NCBI RefSeq assembly: GCF_022496765.1
Contig: NZ_VANV01000002.1
Coordinates: 124,001-188,000, forward strand
Source of the DNA: Acidaminobacter sp. JC074
GTDB lineage: Bacteria > Bacillota > Clostridia > Peptostreptococcales > Acidaminobacteraceae
Length of the DNA stretch: 64,000 nt
Reading direction: 5' to 3'
The notes below the pieces were generated by a model, which was given only the letters and a program-made list of their open reading frames with translations, was not told where the DNA came from and made no database searches. Shown piece after piece: positions 33,122-41,991 of the stretch. Both the position numbers and the translations under genes were made by a program. The number at the start of each line of letters is the position of its first letter. Within the stretch, counting starts at the first letter, position 1.

Positions 33122-34696
33122 ATGAGAGAAAAATTACAAACCTTTGCCGGTTCGATGATGGTACCGATTATACTGTTAGTCATCGTCGGTTTCTATGTAA
33201 GTATTGCCAGTTCATTTACAGGCTACATACTTACAGAAGGCACTTTGCTTTATAATTTATTTACTGTGATATCAAGTATAGGTTTTATGATTATGCGCTA
33301 CTTACCATTTTGGTTTGCAGTTGGTGTAGCATTTGGTCTAGCTAAAAAAGAAAAGGGATGGGCTGCTTTTTCAGGACTTATTATGTTTATGTGTTTCAAC
33401 ACGGTAATCGGTACATATGCTGGTACTCAAGGTTGGAATATGGATACAGTGTCTGTATCTCATTTAGTTGATAACTTAGGTTGGGCAGCTGATAAGGCTA
33501 AAAACTTTAACTCACTTTGGAAAGACTTAGCAGGTATGTTTACATTTGATATGGGTATCTTCTCAGGTATCTTAACAGGTGTTGTAACATCTTTAATCCA
33601 CAACAAGTGGTATAAGAAAACTTTACCTACAGTATTTTCATTCTTTTCAGGTCCAAAGTTTGTAATCATCATGATTACATTGATTTCTATACCTTTAGGT
33701 ATTGCAGCATTTTATGTATGGCCAGTACTCGCAGCTGGTTTACAGGCAATGACTAAGTTTATAACCGCTTCTGGTTTATTTGGTACATTCCTATTTGGTG
33801 CAACTGACAAGGCCTTGTTACCGTTTGGCTTACACCACTTGATAGCATTCCCAATAGAGTACACACGTGTTGGTGGTGTTATGGAAATTGGTGGTCAAGT
33901 ATATGAAGGTGTTAGAAACATTATCGTTGGACAGGCAGGTTCGCCAGATGCAACTGGTTATATTGTAAGAAACTTTACAACTGGTAGAATCTTATTCCAA
34001 TTTGGTGGTTTACCGGGTGCGGCATTTGCAATGATGGCAACTGCTAAGCCAGAAAACAAGAAGAAAGTTGCTTCTATCGTAATTCCAGCAGCATTAACAG
34101 TTATGTTTGTTGGTATTTCAGAACCAATTGAATATACATTCTTATTTATCAATCCATTATTATACTATTTAATTCATGTGCCTTTATCAGGACTTGCATA
34201 TGTATTAACAGAATTGACACAAGTATCAATTAATGGTCATGCTTTATTCTTTATGATTCCAAACTTATTCCAACCACATAAGGTACATGCATTGTCGCTG
34301 TTCTTATTGGTACCTGCTTATTTTGCAGCTTATTATTTCTCATTTAAGTGGGCAATTCTTAAGTGGAACATCAAGACACCAGGTCGTGGTGATGAGGAAG
34401 ATGAAATTAAGTTCTACTCTAAAAAAGATTATAGAGATAAAAAAGATGGTTCTGCTTTAGCAAATGAAATCGTAGCACATTTAGGTGGTCCAGATAATAT
34501 TGACAATATCACCAACTGTGCGACTCGTTTAAGAGTTACCCTTATTGATCCTAATAAGAGATCGGCTAACAATGTATGGGTATCTGATTTAAAAGCAAAG
34601 GGTGTTGTAGGTGATGGAAAGGCAATTCAAATCATCTATGGACCAGAAGTATCTACCATTGCAACAGAAGTAAAGGAAGTACTTGAGATTGACTAA
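33122..34696 (+). CDS. PTS transporter EIICB, glucose/maltose (MalX-like) superfamily
   Basis: This 524-residue permease has an N-terminal EIIC domain with about ten membrane segments (GTFLFGATDKALLPFGLHH, FVGISEPIEYTFLF) and a C-terminal EIIB domain with the phosphocysteine C466 in NITNCATRLRVTL. It imports and phosphorylates a sugar-like substrate; the EIIA is encoded separately at 38317. The start at 33122 has GAGGGGGAGA; an in-frame extension to 33023 has no ribosome site and would cover the promoter. The glucose-superfamily EIIC fits hexoses, N-acetylhexosamines or glucosides; the neighbours suggest something unusual attached. Confidence 0.9.
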   Translation: MREKLQTFAGSMMVPIILLVIVGFYVSIASSFTGYILTEGTLLYNLFTVISSIGFMIMRYLPFWFAVGVAFGLAKKEKGWAAFSGLIMFMCFNTVIGTYAGTQGWNMDTVSVSHLVDNLGWAADKAKNFNSLWKDLAGMFTFDMGIFSGILTGVVTSLIHNKWYKKTLPTVFSFFSGPKFVIIMITLISIPLGIAAFYVWPVLAAGLQAMTKFITASGLFGTFLFGATDKALLPFGLHHLIAFPIEYTRVGGVMEIGGQVYEGVRNIIVGQAGSPDATGYIVRNFTTGRILFQFGGLPGAAFAMMATAKPENKKKVASIVIPAALTVMFVGISEPIEYTFLFINPLLYYLIHVPLSGLAYVLTELTQVSINGHALFFMIPNLFQPHKVHALSLFLLVPAYFAAYYFSFKWAILKWNIKTPGRGDEEDEIKFYSKKDYRDKKDGSALANEIVAHLGGPDNIDNITNCATRLRVTLIDPNKRSANNVWVSDLKAKGVVGDGKAIQIIYGPEVSTIATEVKEVLEID

Positions 34697-34721
34697 TATA
34701 TGTGGTGGTATATCAGACTTT

Positions 34722-35969
34722 ATGATGGACCGTGAAAAAGACTTCTTAGAAGATCTATCAGGTTTGATTGCCATCAATACTGAAGCTTCTGATGATTTAA
34801 AACCTTTTGGTAAAGGTGTTAGGTCAGGCTTTGATTATTTAATTGAAATAGCAAGAAAATATGGTCTTAACTATAAGGATGTGGATGGCTATGCCATTCA
34901 CATTGATTATGGGACAGGCCCACTAATAGGACTACTCTGTCATGTAGATACAGTCGGTATCTATGAACCAGATAAATGGTTGACAGCGCCCTTTGAAATG
35001 ACCTTAAAGGATCAAGTTCTTTATGGTAGAGGTGTCAACGACAACAAGGGGCCATTGATGGCTTGTCTGTACCTTTTGATCTATCTAAAGTCAAATAATA
35101 TACAGCTAAACAATACCATACGCTTGATTGTAGGTGGGGCTGAGGAAACGACTTGGGAAGGGATAAAGTATTACTTTGAAAAAGAGGAAATGCCTGAAAT
35201 CGGTATATCTCCAGATGGTAACTTTCCAATCGTCAATATAGAAAAAGGTGTCAGATATCTGAGACTGACAGGCAATGAAGATGCTTGTCTTGACTCTATA
35301 AAGTCAACTGGAGACAAAAGCAAGGTCTGTTCAAAGGTCATCTTAAAGGATTTTGATGGTGAAACCTGTTATTATGGCATATCAGCCCCTTCAAGGCATC
35401 CGACTAGAGGTGTAAATGCCATCATCAAAATGTGTGAAACCTACAAGAATCCTTTAGAGATATTTGAAAAAATGAAGCATTTTTATAAAAAAATGAACAA
35501 GGGTGACTTTACATGTAACTACAGTTCATTTAATTATTCAGGTAATACTTGGACCTTAGATTTGGATATAAGATGGGTTCATGATATCTTAGAAAAAGAA
35601 GTAGATGATTTGGTGGCTGAATATTTTAACGCCTCTGTAGAGGTTTTAAAGGAATCTAAAGACCGCTTGTATGTGCCTCCTAAAGACCCTTTTATAGGCA
35701 TTCTTAAGAGAGCATACAAAGAGGTATTTAATAAAGAAGCTGAGCTTGTGACTAAAGGTGGCGCAAGTTATGCAAGAGTCTTAAAAAAAGGTGTGGCATT
35801 TGGACCTTGTCAAGAAGGACAGGTACCTAATCAACACCAGCCAAATGAGAATCAATCACTAGAAGGTCTTTATAAATCCCAAGAGGTTTATATGGCATTC
35901 TTAAAGGAGTGTGGCGCTTTTTATGAAACTAAGAATTATGGAAATCATCAAAATATTATTAGAAAGTGA
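34722..35969 (+). CDS. Sapep family Mn2+-dependent dipeptidase (M20)
   Basis: This 415-residue PepV/Sapep-like M20 peptidase has LLCHVDTV, YGRGVNDNKGPLMACLYL and VGGAEETTWEGIKYYF near residues 80-160, and KGGASYAR toward the C-terminus. The family cleaves dipeptides and accepts some conjugated ones such as Cys-Gly derivatives. I place the start at 34722, 25 bases after the permease, although the ribosome site is weak (GGTGGT). Its position inside a PTS operon is unusual and suggests the imported substrate contains a peptide bond, or that a product does. Confidence 0.82.
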   Translation: MMDREKDFLEDLSGLIAINTEASDDLKPFGKGVRSGFDYLIEIARKYGLNYKDVDGYAIHIDYGTGPLIGLLCHVDTVGIYEPDKWLTAPFEMTLKDQVLYGRGVNDNKGPLMACLYLLIYLKSNNIQLNNTIRLIVGGAEETTWEGIKYYFEKEEMPEIGISPDGNFPIVNIEKGVRYLRLTGNEDACLDSIKSTGDKSKVCSKVILKDFDGETCYYGISAPSRHPTRGVNAIIKMCETYKNPLEIFEKMKHFYKKMNKGDFTCNYSSFNYSGNTWTLDLDIRWVHDILEKEVDDLVAEYFNASVEVLKESKDRLYVPPKDPFIGILKRAYKEVFNKEAELVTKGGASYARVLKKGVAFGPCQEGQVPNQHQPNENQSLEGLYKSQEVYMAFLKECGAFYETKNYGNHQNIIRK

Positions 35970-37461
35970 AGAAGTTCTAACGATAAATGAAATCGCGAGA
36001 AGGCTCGATGTTTCTAATAAAACCATAAGAAATGATTTTTCTAAGGTTGATCATGTATTGAGTGAGAGCAAGCTTACACTGGTCAAAAGAGCTGGTATTG
36101 GTGTACACATAGAAGGAACGACCAAGGCAAAGCTGTCTATGCTTGCCAAGGCCAAAGGTTACAGGTCTTCTGGCCAAAAGCTTTCTTCTAGTGATAGACA
36201 GCTCTATATTTTGTACCAACTCCTAAATCAAAATAAAATCGTCAGAATTGGCGATTTAGAAGATGAACTATTTATCTCTAGACCTTCTGTTTATAAGGAT
36301 ATGGATAAAGTTCGTTATTGGTTAAAAGATAGGTCTATCAAACTTATTCATGAATCACGTAAGGGCTTTTACATTGAGTCTGGTGAAAAGAGAATAAGAA
36401 AAGCTTTATTCGACTTGTTTAGAGCCTGTTTAAAGCAGGACCAATTGATACATTTATTAAAATCTAAATATGAAACCATCGATTTTTATGCTTATGATCA
36501 AAAGTCAGAGCTTTATACCGTTGATTTTCAAGAAGTCTCAAAGGTTTTAAGAGAATACGAAAACCGCATAGGGGGTCATTTTATGACTGACTCCTTTAAC
36601 AGGCTGACTTTGAAGTATTGTATTGCTCTTTCTAGATACAAGGATGGTCATGGTGCAACCATGAGAGATGATACCCTAGTAGAACTAGAAAGTCATAAGT
36701 ATTATAAAATAATTGAAGACCTGTCTCATGTTTTATCTGAAATGATTGATAAAGACATTAACAGGCATGAAATGGCTTATTTATTTGGCATCACGTTGGG
36801 TACAGGAACCCATTACGATAAGAACAAGAATTTAAATCCTGACGTGATGACCATTAATAAGATCATCGCAAATGAAATTGTTGCCACAACTAAGAAACAT
36901 TATGAAATTGTACATGAAGAGGCCTTTAATCACGGCTTATTACATCATTTAAAAACTGTAACCAACAAGATGAAATATGGTTTAGATTTTTATAATGAGC
37001 ACCTAGAAGAAACCAAACTCAGGTACCCTGAGTTTTACGAAATTGCCAAAAGAGCGCTTCAGATCTTTAATGAATTTTACAATGAGACTTTGCCTGAAGA
37101 AGAGATTGGTTATATAACACTTCATATTGCTTCTGCTATAGAAAGAAGTAAAAAACCCCTAGAAGTATGTGTTATATATCATCATTCCTATAGTGAAACC
37201 AAGTTGATGCTTGAGTTTTTACACAACCGCTACAGGCAGTTAGACATAAAAAATGTTTATCCGGTTTCAATGTTCAATGAGGCACTTTTAGACAAACATG
37301 ATATGGTGATTACCACATCAGAAATACAGAATTACAAAGATGAAAAGATAGTGATGCTACCGAGCATCTTGATTCATAATGATATGAAACAGTTTGAAGA
37401 ATTGTTAAATGACATCTATGAAGAACACAATATGAAAAGATTAAGAAAAGCGAGGAAATAA
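35923..37461 (+). CDS. PRD-containing transcriptional regulator (BglG/MtlR type)
   Basis: From 35923 this is a 512-residue regulator. It has two N-terminal helix-turn-helix units (LTINEIARRLDVSNKTIRND and IGDLEDELFISRPSVYKDMD), two PTS regulation domains and a C-terminal GatB-like EIIB remnant; no EIIA domain is seen. It is a DNA-binding activator of the MtlR/LicR kind rather than an RNA antiterminator. EIIB/EIIA and HPr phosphorylate such PRDs according to substrate. The two MtlR-like sites at 32994 and 38238 are probable targets. GTG 35911 and ATG 35938 are alternative starts; the gene overlaps the dipeptidase. Confidence 0.85.
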   Translation: MKLRIMEIIKILLESEEVLTINEIARRLDVSNKTIRNDFSKVDHVLSESKLTLVKRAGIGVHIEGTTKAKLSMLAKAKGYRSSGQKLSSSDRQLYILYQLLNQNKIVRIGDLEDELFISRPSVYKDMDKVRYWLKDRSIKLIHESRKGFYIESGEKRIRKALFDLFRACLKQDQLIHLLKSKYETIDFYAYDQKSELYTVDFQEVSKVLREYENRIGGHFMTDSFNRLTLKYCIALSRYKDGHGATMRDDTLVELESHKYYKIIEDLSHVLSEMIDKDINRHEMAYLFGITLGTGTHYDKNKNLNPDVMTINKIIANEIVATTKKHYEIVHEEAFNHGLLHHLKTVTNKMKYGLDFYNEHLEETKLRYPEFYEIAKRALQIFNEFYNETLPEEEIGYITLHIASAIERSKKPLEVCVIYHHSYSETKLMLEFLHNRYRQLDIKNVYPVSMFNEALLDKHDMVITTSEIQNYKDEKIVMLPSILIHNDMKQFEELLNDIYEEHNMKRLRKARK

Positions 37462-37462
37462 A

Positions 37463-38179
37463 ATGAAACATATCAAAATAGCTGCTGGTTTGGCACACGT
37501 TAATTACGGACACATTGCTGGTGTTGTTCAAGAAGCATTAGATGCAGGCGTCGATTACATCCATTCAGATGCGGCAGACATGCATGATTTAAAGAACATG
37601 CAATTAATGGGTGGTCACCAGATCATTGAAGGTATCAGACCTTTAACAGACAAGATGATTGAGTGTCACTTCTATACAAATACTTGTGACAGACTTTTTA
37701 TAGAAAAGATTGCAGCGGCAGGTGCCAACATGCTTGTTTTACCGGCTGAACACTTTATTGGTGCACCACTTGCTTATATCATCAACTACTGTAGAGAGTT
37801 TGGCATGAAGGTGGGTTTAACAATTGGTTGCTATACACCACTATCATTTGTAGAAGAATCTATTTACGACATTGATAGACTCCATATTGTTGTTCATGGC
37901 GTTGATGAAACTGATGGCGCTGACAACTGGGGCTGGAGAAAGTCTTCTACAGATCTTGTAAGACGTGCTAGAAAGCTAATTGATGAAAAGAACCCTAAGT
38001 GTGAACTTGCAATTGACGGTGGTCTTCGTCATGATAACATGGAAAAACTGATTGAATGTGATCCTGATGTGGTTATCTTGTCTTCTGCAATCTTTAAGTA
38101 TCCTGAGGGGATTGAAGCGGGTGTAAAGGCGTGTAGAAAGGCCATTGATGAAGCAGCTGAAAAGTTTGGTTTAGAATAA
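37463..38179 (+). CDS. Ribulose-phosphate 3-epimerase-like TIM-barrel protein
   Basis: This 238-residue protein resembles the RPE family. HSDAADMH corresponds to HVDVMDGH of RPE with its metal ligands and base, ECHFYT to the second metal His, LPAEH to the next strand, and AIDGGLRHDNM to the catalytic Asp and phosphate-binding DGG. The loop normally reading MTVNPGFGGQ is replaced by VVHGVDETDGADNWGW, so the substrate differs from ribulose 5-phosphate. It is probably an epimerase or aldolase acting on the sugar-phosphate made by this PTS. It starts one base after the regulator and ends transcription unit 1. Confidence 0.75.
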   Translation: MKHIKIAAGLAHVNYGHIAGVVQEALDAGVDYIHSDAADMHDLKNMQLMGGHQIIEGIRPLTDKMIECHFYTNTCDRLFIEKIAAAGANMLVLPAEHFIGAPLAYIINYCREFGMKVGLTIGCYTPLSFVEESIYDIDRLHIVVHGVDETDGADNWGWRKSSTDLVRRARKLIDEKNPKCELAIDGGLRHDNMEKLIECDPDVVILSSAIFKYPEGIEAGVKACRKAIDEAAEKFGLE

Positions 38180-38185
38180 TATCTT

Positions 38186-38216
38186 AAGTGTTATGATCCT
38201 CATAACACTTTTTTTT
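38186..38216 (+). terminator. Intrinsic terminator ending PTS unit 1
   Basis: A perfect 11-bp stem (AAGTGTTATGA / TCATAACACTT) with a 3-base loop and a run of T. Confidence 0.88.
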
Positions 38217-38237
38217 GCCTTTTTTTAGTGTAACTTC

Positions 38238-38257
38238 TTGCCACATGTTTATGTCAT
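38238..38257. promoter_or_regulatory. MtlR-like operator of PTS unit 2
   Basis: TTGCCACA-TGTT-TATGTCAT matches 14 of 16 fixed positions of TTGNCACANNNNTGTGNCAA. It lies 60 bases upstream of the EIIA start. A weak -10 (TAATCT, 38290) has the same 33-base offset from the operator end as in unit 1, though it leaves a very short leader. Confidence 0.6.
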
Positions 38258-38316
38258 TATCTTGTTTTGTAAGAATTCTGAAAATGGAGTAATCTGTATG
38301 TAGACGGAGGTGTAAG

Positions 38317-38796
38317 ATGTTTAAGAAACTTTTTAAAAGAAATAATGAAATAGAATTTTTAATGCCAATCAGCGGTAAGGTCTTGTCATTAGATTCAGCA
38401 CCGGATCCTGTTTTTTCTGGCAAGATGATGGGTGACGGCTTCTGTATACTACCAGAGTCAGGTAAAGTTTACTCACCTGTTAGTGGTAAGATTGCCAGTG
38501 TGTTTCCAACAAAACACTGTGTAGGTATTGTAAGTGAAGCTGGCCATGAATGGTTGATTCACTTTGGTATGGATACAGTCAAATTAAACGGTGAAGGTTT
38601 TAATCTTCTGATAGAACAAGACCAAGATATAAAAGCTGGTGATCTTTTATTTGAAGTAGACTTAGAAGGCATCACACATAAGATTCCATCAACCATAACA
38701 CCGGTTGTTTTAACAAACCTAGGTGATAAGAAGTTAAGCTTTAGTTTCACAGGTAATGTGATTAATAATGATAAATATACTATAGAGATTGAATAG
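38317..38796 (+). CDS. PTS EIIA component, glucose (Crr) type
   Basis: This 159-residue EIIA-Glc-like protein has the active-site histidine in WLIHFGMDTVKLNGEG and the supporting His in FPTKHCVGIV. It takes phosphate from HPr and passes it to the EIIB domain of the permease at 33122. As a free-standing EIIA it completes the split transporter. It is the first gene of unit 2, with GGAGG before the ATG and an MtlR-like operator upstream. Confidence 0.9.
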   Translation: MFKKLFKRNNEIEFLMPISGKVLSLDSAPDPVFSGKMMGDGFCILPESGKVYSPVSGKIASVFPTKHCVGIVSEAGHEWLIHFGMDTVKLNGEGFNLLIEQDQDIKAGDLLFEVDLEGITHKIPSTITPVVLTNLGDKKLSFSFTGNVINNDKYTIEIE

Positions 38797-38806
38797 GGAG
38801 GATCAT

Positions 38807-40189
38807 ATGAAGTACATGACAGCAGAACCATTTAGAATAAAAGTGGTTGAGCCAGTAAAGAAAACAACAAAAGAAGAAAGACAAGCTTGGTTACAAGAAG
38901 CAGGCTACAATGCATTTAAGTTAAAGGCAGAAAATGTTTACGTAGACTGTATCACAGATTCTGGTACATCGGCTATGTCTACTGAGCAGTGGGCAGCTAT
39001 GATGTTAGGTGATGAATCCTATGCTGGTTGTAAGTCGTTTTATAAACTTGAGGAATCAGCAAGAGACGTATTCGGTATAAAAAATGTTCAACCGACGCAT
39101 CAAGGTAGAGCAGCTGACTATATTATGGCATCTATCTACTGTGAAAAAGGCAAGTACGCTGTAGGAAACATGCACTTCGATACCTTTAGAGGTAATGCTG
39201 AAGTATTAGGTGCCATTCCTGTAGACTTCGTAATTGATGAAGGTCTTGACACAGCTTCAAGCGAACATCCTTTTAAGGGTAATCTAGATACAAACAAACT
39301 TCAGAAGTTAATTGATGAAAAAGGTGCAGATCAGATTTGTGTGATCATCATTACAGTAACTTGTAACAACAATGGTGGCCAGCCAGTATCTATGGCAAAC
39401 ATCAAAGCAGTTAGTGAGATTGCAAACAAACATGGTATTCCAGTAGTTATGGACTCTGCTAGACTTGCAGAAAACGCTTACTTCATCAAAACAAGAGAAG
39501 AAGGTTATGCAGATAAGTCAATCAAGGAGATTACAAGAGAGATGTTTTCTTACTGTGAGACCGCGACAATGTCATCTAAGAAGGATGGTCTTGTAAACAT
39601 CGGTGGTCTATTCTTATCAAGAAATGAAGATGTATTCTTACAGGCAAATCAATTGGCAATTGTTCATGAAGGTTTCATCACTTATGGTGGTATGTCTGGT
39701 AGAGATATGGAAGCTTTAGCAGTTGGTTTACAAGAAGTATGTGACGAACAATATCTTGAATACAGAGTCAAGCAAGTTAAATACTTGGGTGATAAGTTAA
39801 AAGAAAAAGGGATTCCAATTGTTGAACCAACAGGTGGCCATGGTGTTTATGTAGATGGTAGAAGATTCTTCCCACAGATTCCTCAAAATGAGTTTCCATC
39901 TCAAAGACTTGTATGTGCACTTTATGAAGAAGCAGGTGTTAGAGCTGTAGAGTTAGGTGCTTGTGCATTTGGATCTAAAGATGCAGATGGTAACCCAATC
40001 TGGCCTGAGCTAGAAACAATGAGAATTTCAGTTTCAAGAAGAGTTTACACGAATAATCACTTAGACTGTATTGCAGAAGCTTTAGGCGATATCTATAAAA
40101 AACGTGATGAATACAAGGGTATGAAACTTGTTTATGAAGGACCTATTACTTCACTTCGTCACTTCACTGCAGGATTTGAACTGTTATAA
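38807..40189 (+). CDS. Tryptophanase-family beta-eliminating lyase
   Basis: This 460-residue PLP enzyme of the tryptophanase/tyrosine phenol-lyase family has THQGR (97-101), DSARLAENAYFI (216-227) and the PLP lysine K259 in TMSSKKDGLVNIGG. At two specificity positions it looks like tryptophanase rather than TPL: D125 replaces TPL Thr124, and L383 replaces the phenol-binding TPL Arg381. It could release indole, pyruvate and ammonia from tryptophan, or split S- or O-substituted amino acids. Its location between EIIA and dehydrogenase genes of a PTS locus is not that of an ordinary tnaA. Start at 38807 after GGGAGG. Confidence 0.85.
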   Translation: MKYMTAEPFRIKVVEPVKKTTKEERQAWLQEAGYNAFKLKAENVYVDCITDSGTSAMSTEQWAAMMLGDESYAGCKSFYKLEESARDVFGIKNVQPTHQGRAADYIMASIYCEKGKYAVGNMHFDTFRGNAEVLGAIPVDFVIDEGLDTASSEHPFKGNLDTNKLQKLIDEKGADQICVIIITVTCNNNGGQPVSMANIKAVSEIANKHGIPVVMDSARLAENAYFIKTREEGYADKSIKEITREMFSYCETATMSSKKDGLVNIGGLFLSRNEDVFLQANQLAIVHEGFITYGGMSGRDMEALAVGLQEVCDEQYLEYRVKQVKYLGDKLKEKGIPIVEPTGGHGVYVDGRRFFPQIPQNEFPSQRLVCALYEEAGVRAVELGACAFGSKDADGNPIWPELETMRISVSRRVYTNNHLDCIAEALGDIYKKRDEYKGMKLVYEGPITSLRHFTAGFELL

Positions 40190-40617
40190 TGAAAATCGAT
40201 AAATTTAGCAATCGCATTGCATTTGAAATCGGAAAGAAAGTCATAGAACTTGCTTTATCAAGAGATCAAAAAATAGGCTTGTTGATTGAAAGACTAAACC
40301 ATCCAGTTATGTTTTACATGATGGATGGTTTGTCTAAAGATAAGGTGAACTGGCTTTATAGAAAATCAAACGCTGTTAAACACTTTGAAATGTCTACAAA
40401 AGATCTACAAGAGAAGATTAAAGAGGATATGGTCCTATCAAGCAAGTATGGCTTGGACTTAAGTGACTACACTTGTGTTCCTGGCGGTCTGCCGCTGTTT
40501 TTAGATGACAACCTAATTGGTGTGATTTCAGTGACAGGCTTATCACCTGATGAGGACCATGCTCTAGCGGTAGAAGCTTTTAATGCATACAAGAAAGAGG
40601 CTGAAAATGACTTATAG
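40189..40617 (+). CDS. GlcG/HbpS/PduO-C-like (DUF336) protein
   Basis: This 142-residue protein resembles the haem-degrading / GlcG family: CVPGGLPLFLDDNLIGVISVTGLSPDEDHALAVEAF is the typical (G)G(x)P(I/L)...G(x)IGV(x)G(x)S end. The family includes HbpS and the C-domain of PduO; its role in sugar loci is unclear. Its ATG overlaps the lyase stop by one base, and its 3' end overlaps the alcohol dehydrogenase by 11 bases, so all three are co-translated. Confidence 0.72.
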   Translation: MKIDKFSNRIAFEIGKKVIELALSRDQKIGLLIERLNHPVMFYMMDGLSKDKVNWLYRKSNAVKHFEMSTKDLQEKIKEDMVLSSKYGLDLSDYTCVPGGLPLFLDDNLIGVISVTGLSPDEDHALAVEAFNAYKKEAENDL

Positions 40618-41722
40618 ATTTTATCAACCGACCAAGATACATTTTGGCTGCGGTCAAGTAAATAATGTAGGAGATATTGTAAAAAGATATGGTAACAAGT
40701 GTCTTTTAGTGACAACAGAAGATGCCCCACCTTTAAATGACTTATACAAGCGTGTAAAAGAGATTTTAAGAGATTCAGGAATCGATGTGTGGCATTTTGA
40801 TAAGGTTAAACCCAACCCCACTGTTGATATTGTAGAGGCAGGCATTAGGGCCTTAGACGCTTGTAATGCAGACCTAGTACTGACTGTAGGTGGTGGTTCG
40901 AGTATAGATACAGCAAAGTCTATTGCCTTACTAAGGGGACAAAACTTAGACTGGGATTACTACTTTGATAACTTGGACAATCCTTTTGGAGACTATGAAA
41001 AGTTAGGGGATATGCCTTTAGTATCCATACCTACTACAGCAGGAACAGGATCGGAAGTTACTCAGGCTGCTGTTATATCTAAGGGGGATGACAAGAGAAC
41101 CATCTTTCATCCGGATAACTTTTCAAAAGAGGCTATATTGGATCCAGAGCTTTTATTAACCTTACCAAGAAGCTTGACTGCTTCTACAGGATTTGATGCT
41201 TTCAGTCATGCATTTGAATCTTATGTTAGCTCTAATTCAACGCCCCTAAGTGAAATGTATGCCTTTGAAGCCATGAAAATCATTTTGGATGTTTTACCGA
41301 GGGCTGTTGAAATGCCAGGTGAAATAAAGTACAGACAAGCACTTATGAGAGCGCAGATGCTAGCGGGGACTGCCCTTGCTAATGGTGGTGCCCATGCGCC
41401 ACATCCTCTTAGCGAGATCATCGGTGGTATTACTCATATCAGTCATGGTGAGGCTTTGGCCCTTATTTATCCAGAGTTTATTCATGTATTTAAAGATGAA
41501 CATGCTCAGAAGTTTGATAGGCTAGGTGACTTGTTTGAAGGTGATTTAGAATCAGGTGTTAAGTCATTTCTTGAGTCCATAGGCCTTTATAGAAAATTTG
41601 ATGATTATCAAGTTTCTAAAGATCAAAAGGACCAAATAATGACATGTCCTGTATTAGGATTTTTACCTTTTGGTTCTAAAGAAAAATTGCAGTCGGTTAT
41701 TGAAAAATCATACAATCGTTAA
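40607..41722 (+). CDS. Iron-containing alcohol dehydrogenase
   Basis: This 371-residue group III dehydrogenase has the NAD-binding GGGSSIDTAKSIA, the PTTAGTGSEVT motif, and metal ligands in GFDAFSHAFESY, HAPHPLSEIIGG and ITHISHGEALAL. It resembles butanol/lactaldehyde dehydrogenases. The start at 40607 follows AAAGAGG. It probably reduces or oxidises an aldehyde/alcohol produced by the RPE-like or lyase step of this pathway. Confidence 0.88.
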   Translation: MTYRFYQPTKIHFGCGQVNNVGDIVKRYGNKCLLVTTEDAPPLNDLYKRVKEILRDSGIDVWHFDKVKPNPTVDIVEAGIRALDACNADLVLTVGGGSSIDTAKSIALLRGQNLDWDYYFDNLDNPFGDYEKLGDMPLVSIPTTAGTGSEVTQAAVISKGDDKRTIFHPDNFSKEAILDPELLLTLPRSLTASTGFDAFSHAFESYVSSNSTPLSEMYAFEAMKIILDVLPRAVEMPGEIKYRQALMRAQMLAGTALANGGAHAPHPLSEIIGGITHISHGEALALIYPEFIHVFKDEHAQKFDRLGDLFEGDLESGVKSFLESIGLYRKFDDYQVSKDQKDQIMTCPVLGFLPFGSKEKLQSVIEKSYNR

Positions 41723-41732
41723 GGAGTAAACT

Positions 41733-41990
41733 ATGGAAAAGACCATCAAAATAATCAATAAAACTGGCCTTCATGCCCGCCCAGTAACGCATTTTGTAAA
41801 TGCCTGTAAAGCTTATGATGCAGAAATTTATTTACAAAAGGGTGATAGAAAAGTAAAGGGTGACAGCATTATATCAATCATGTCTTTAGGTGTAGGCTAT
41901 GAAGATGAGTTAACAGTAAGTGCAAGTGGGCAACAAGCAGAAAAAGCTGTTGAAGAACTGGCAGCTTACCTGGCAAACTTTGAGGAATAA
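41733..41990 (+). CDS. HPr phosphocarrier protein
   Basis: This 85-residue HPr homologue has the phosphorylated His14 in NKTGLHARPVTHF and the regulatory Ser45 in GDSIISIMSLGV (Ser46 of B. subtilis). It hands phosphate from the enzyme I at 42790 to the EIIA at 38317. With enzyme I encoded two genes further on, it gives the locus a self-contained PTS relay. Whether it also serves as the cell's general HPr cannot be told from this window. Confidence 0.92.
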   Translation: MEKTIKIINKTGLHARPVTHFVNACKAYDAEIYLQKGDRKVKGDSIISIMSLGVGYEDELTVSASGQQAEKAVEELAAYLANFEE

Positions 41991-41991
41991 A

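Noticed and set aside
38807..40189. Tyrosine phenol-lyase assignment for the beta-lyase
   Set aside because: The phenol-binding Arg381 is Leu and Thr124 is Asp, the tryptophanase-type residues.
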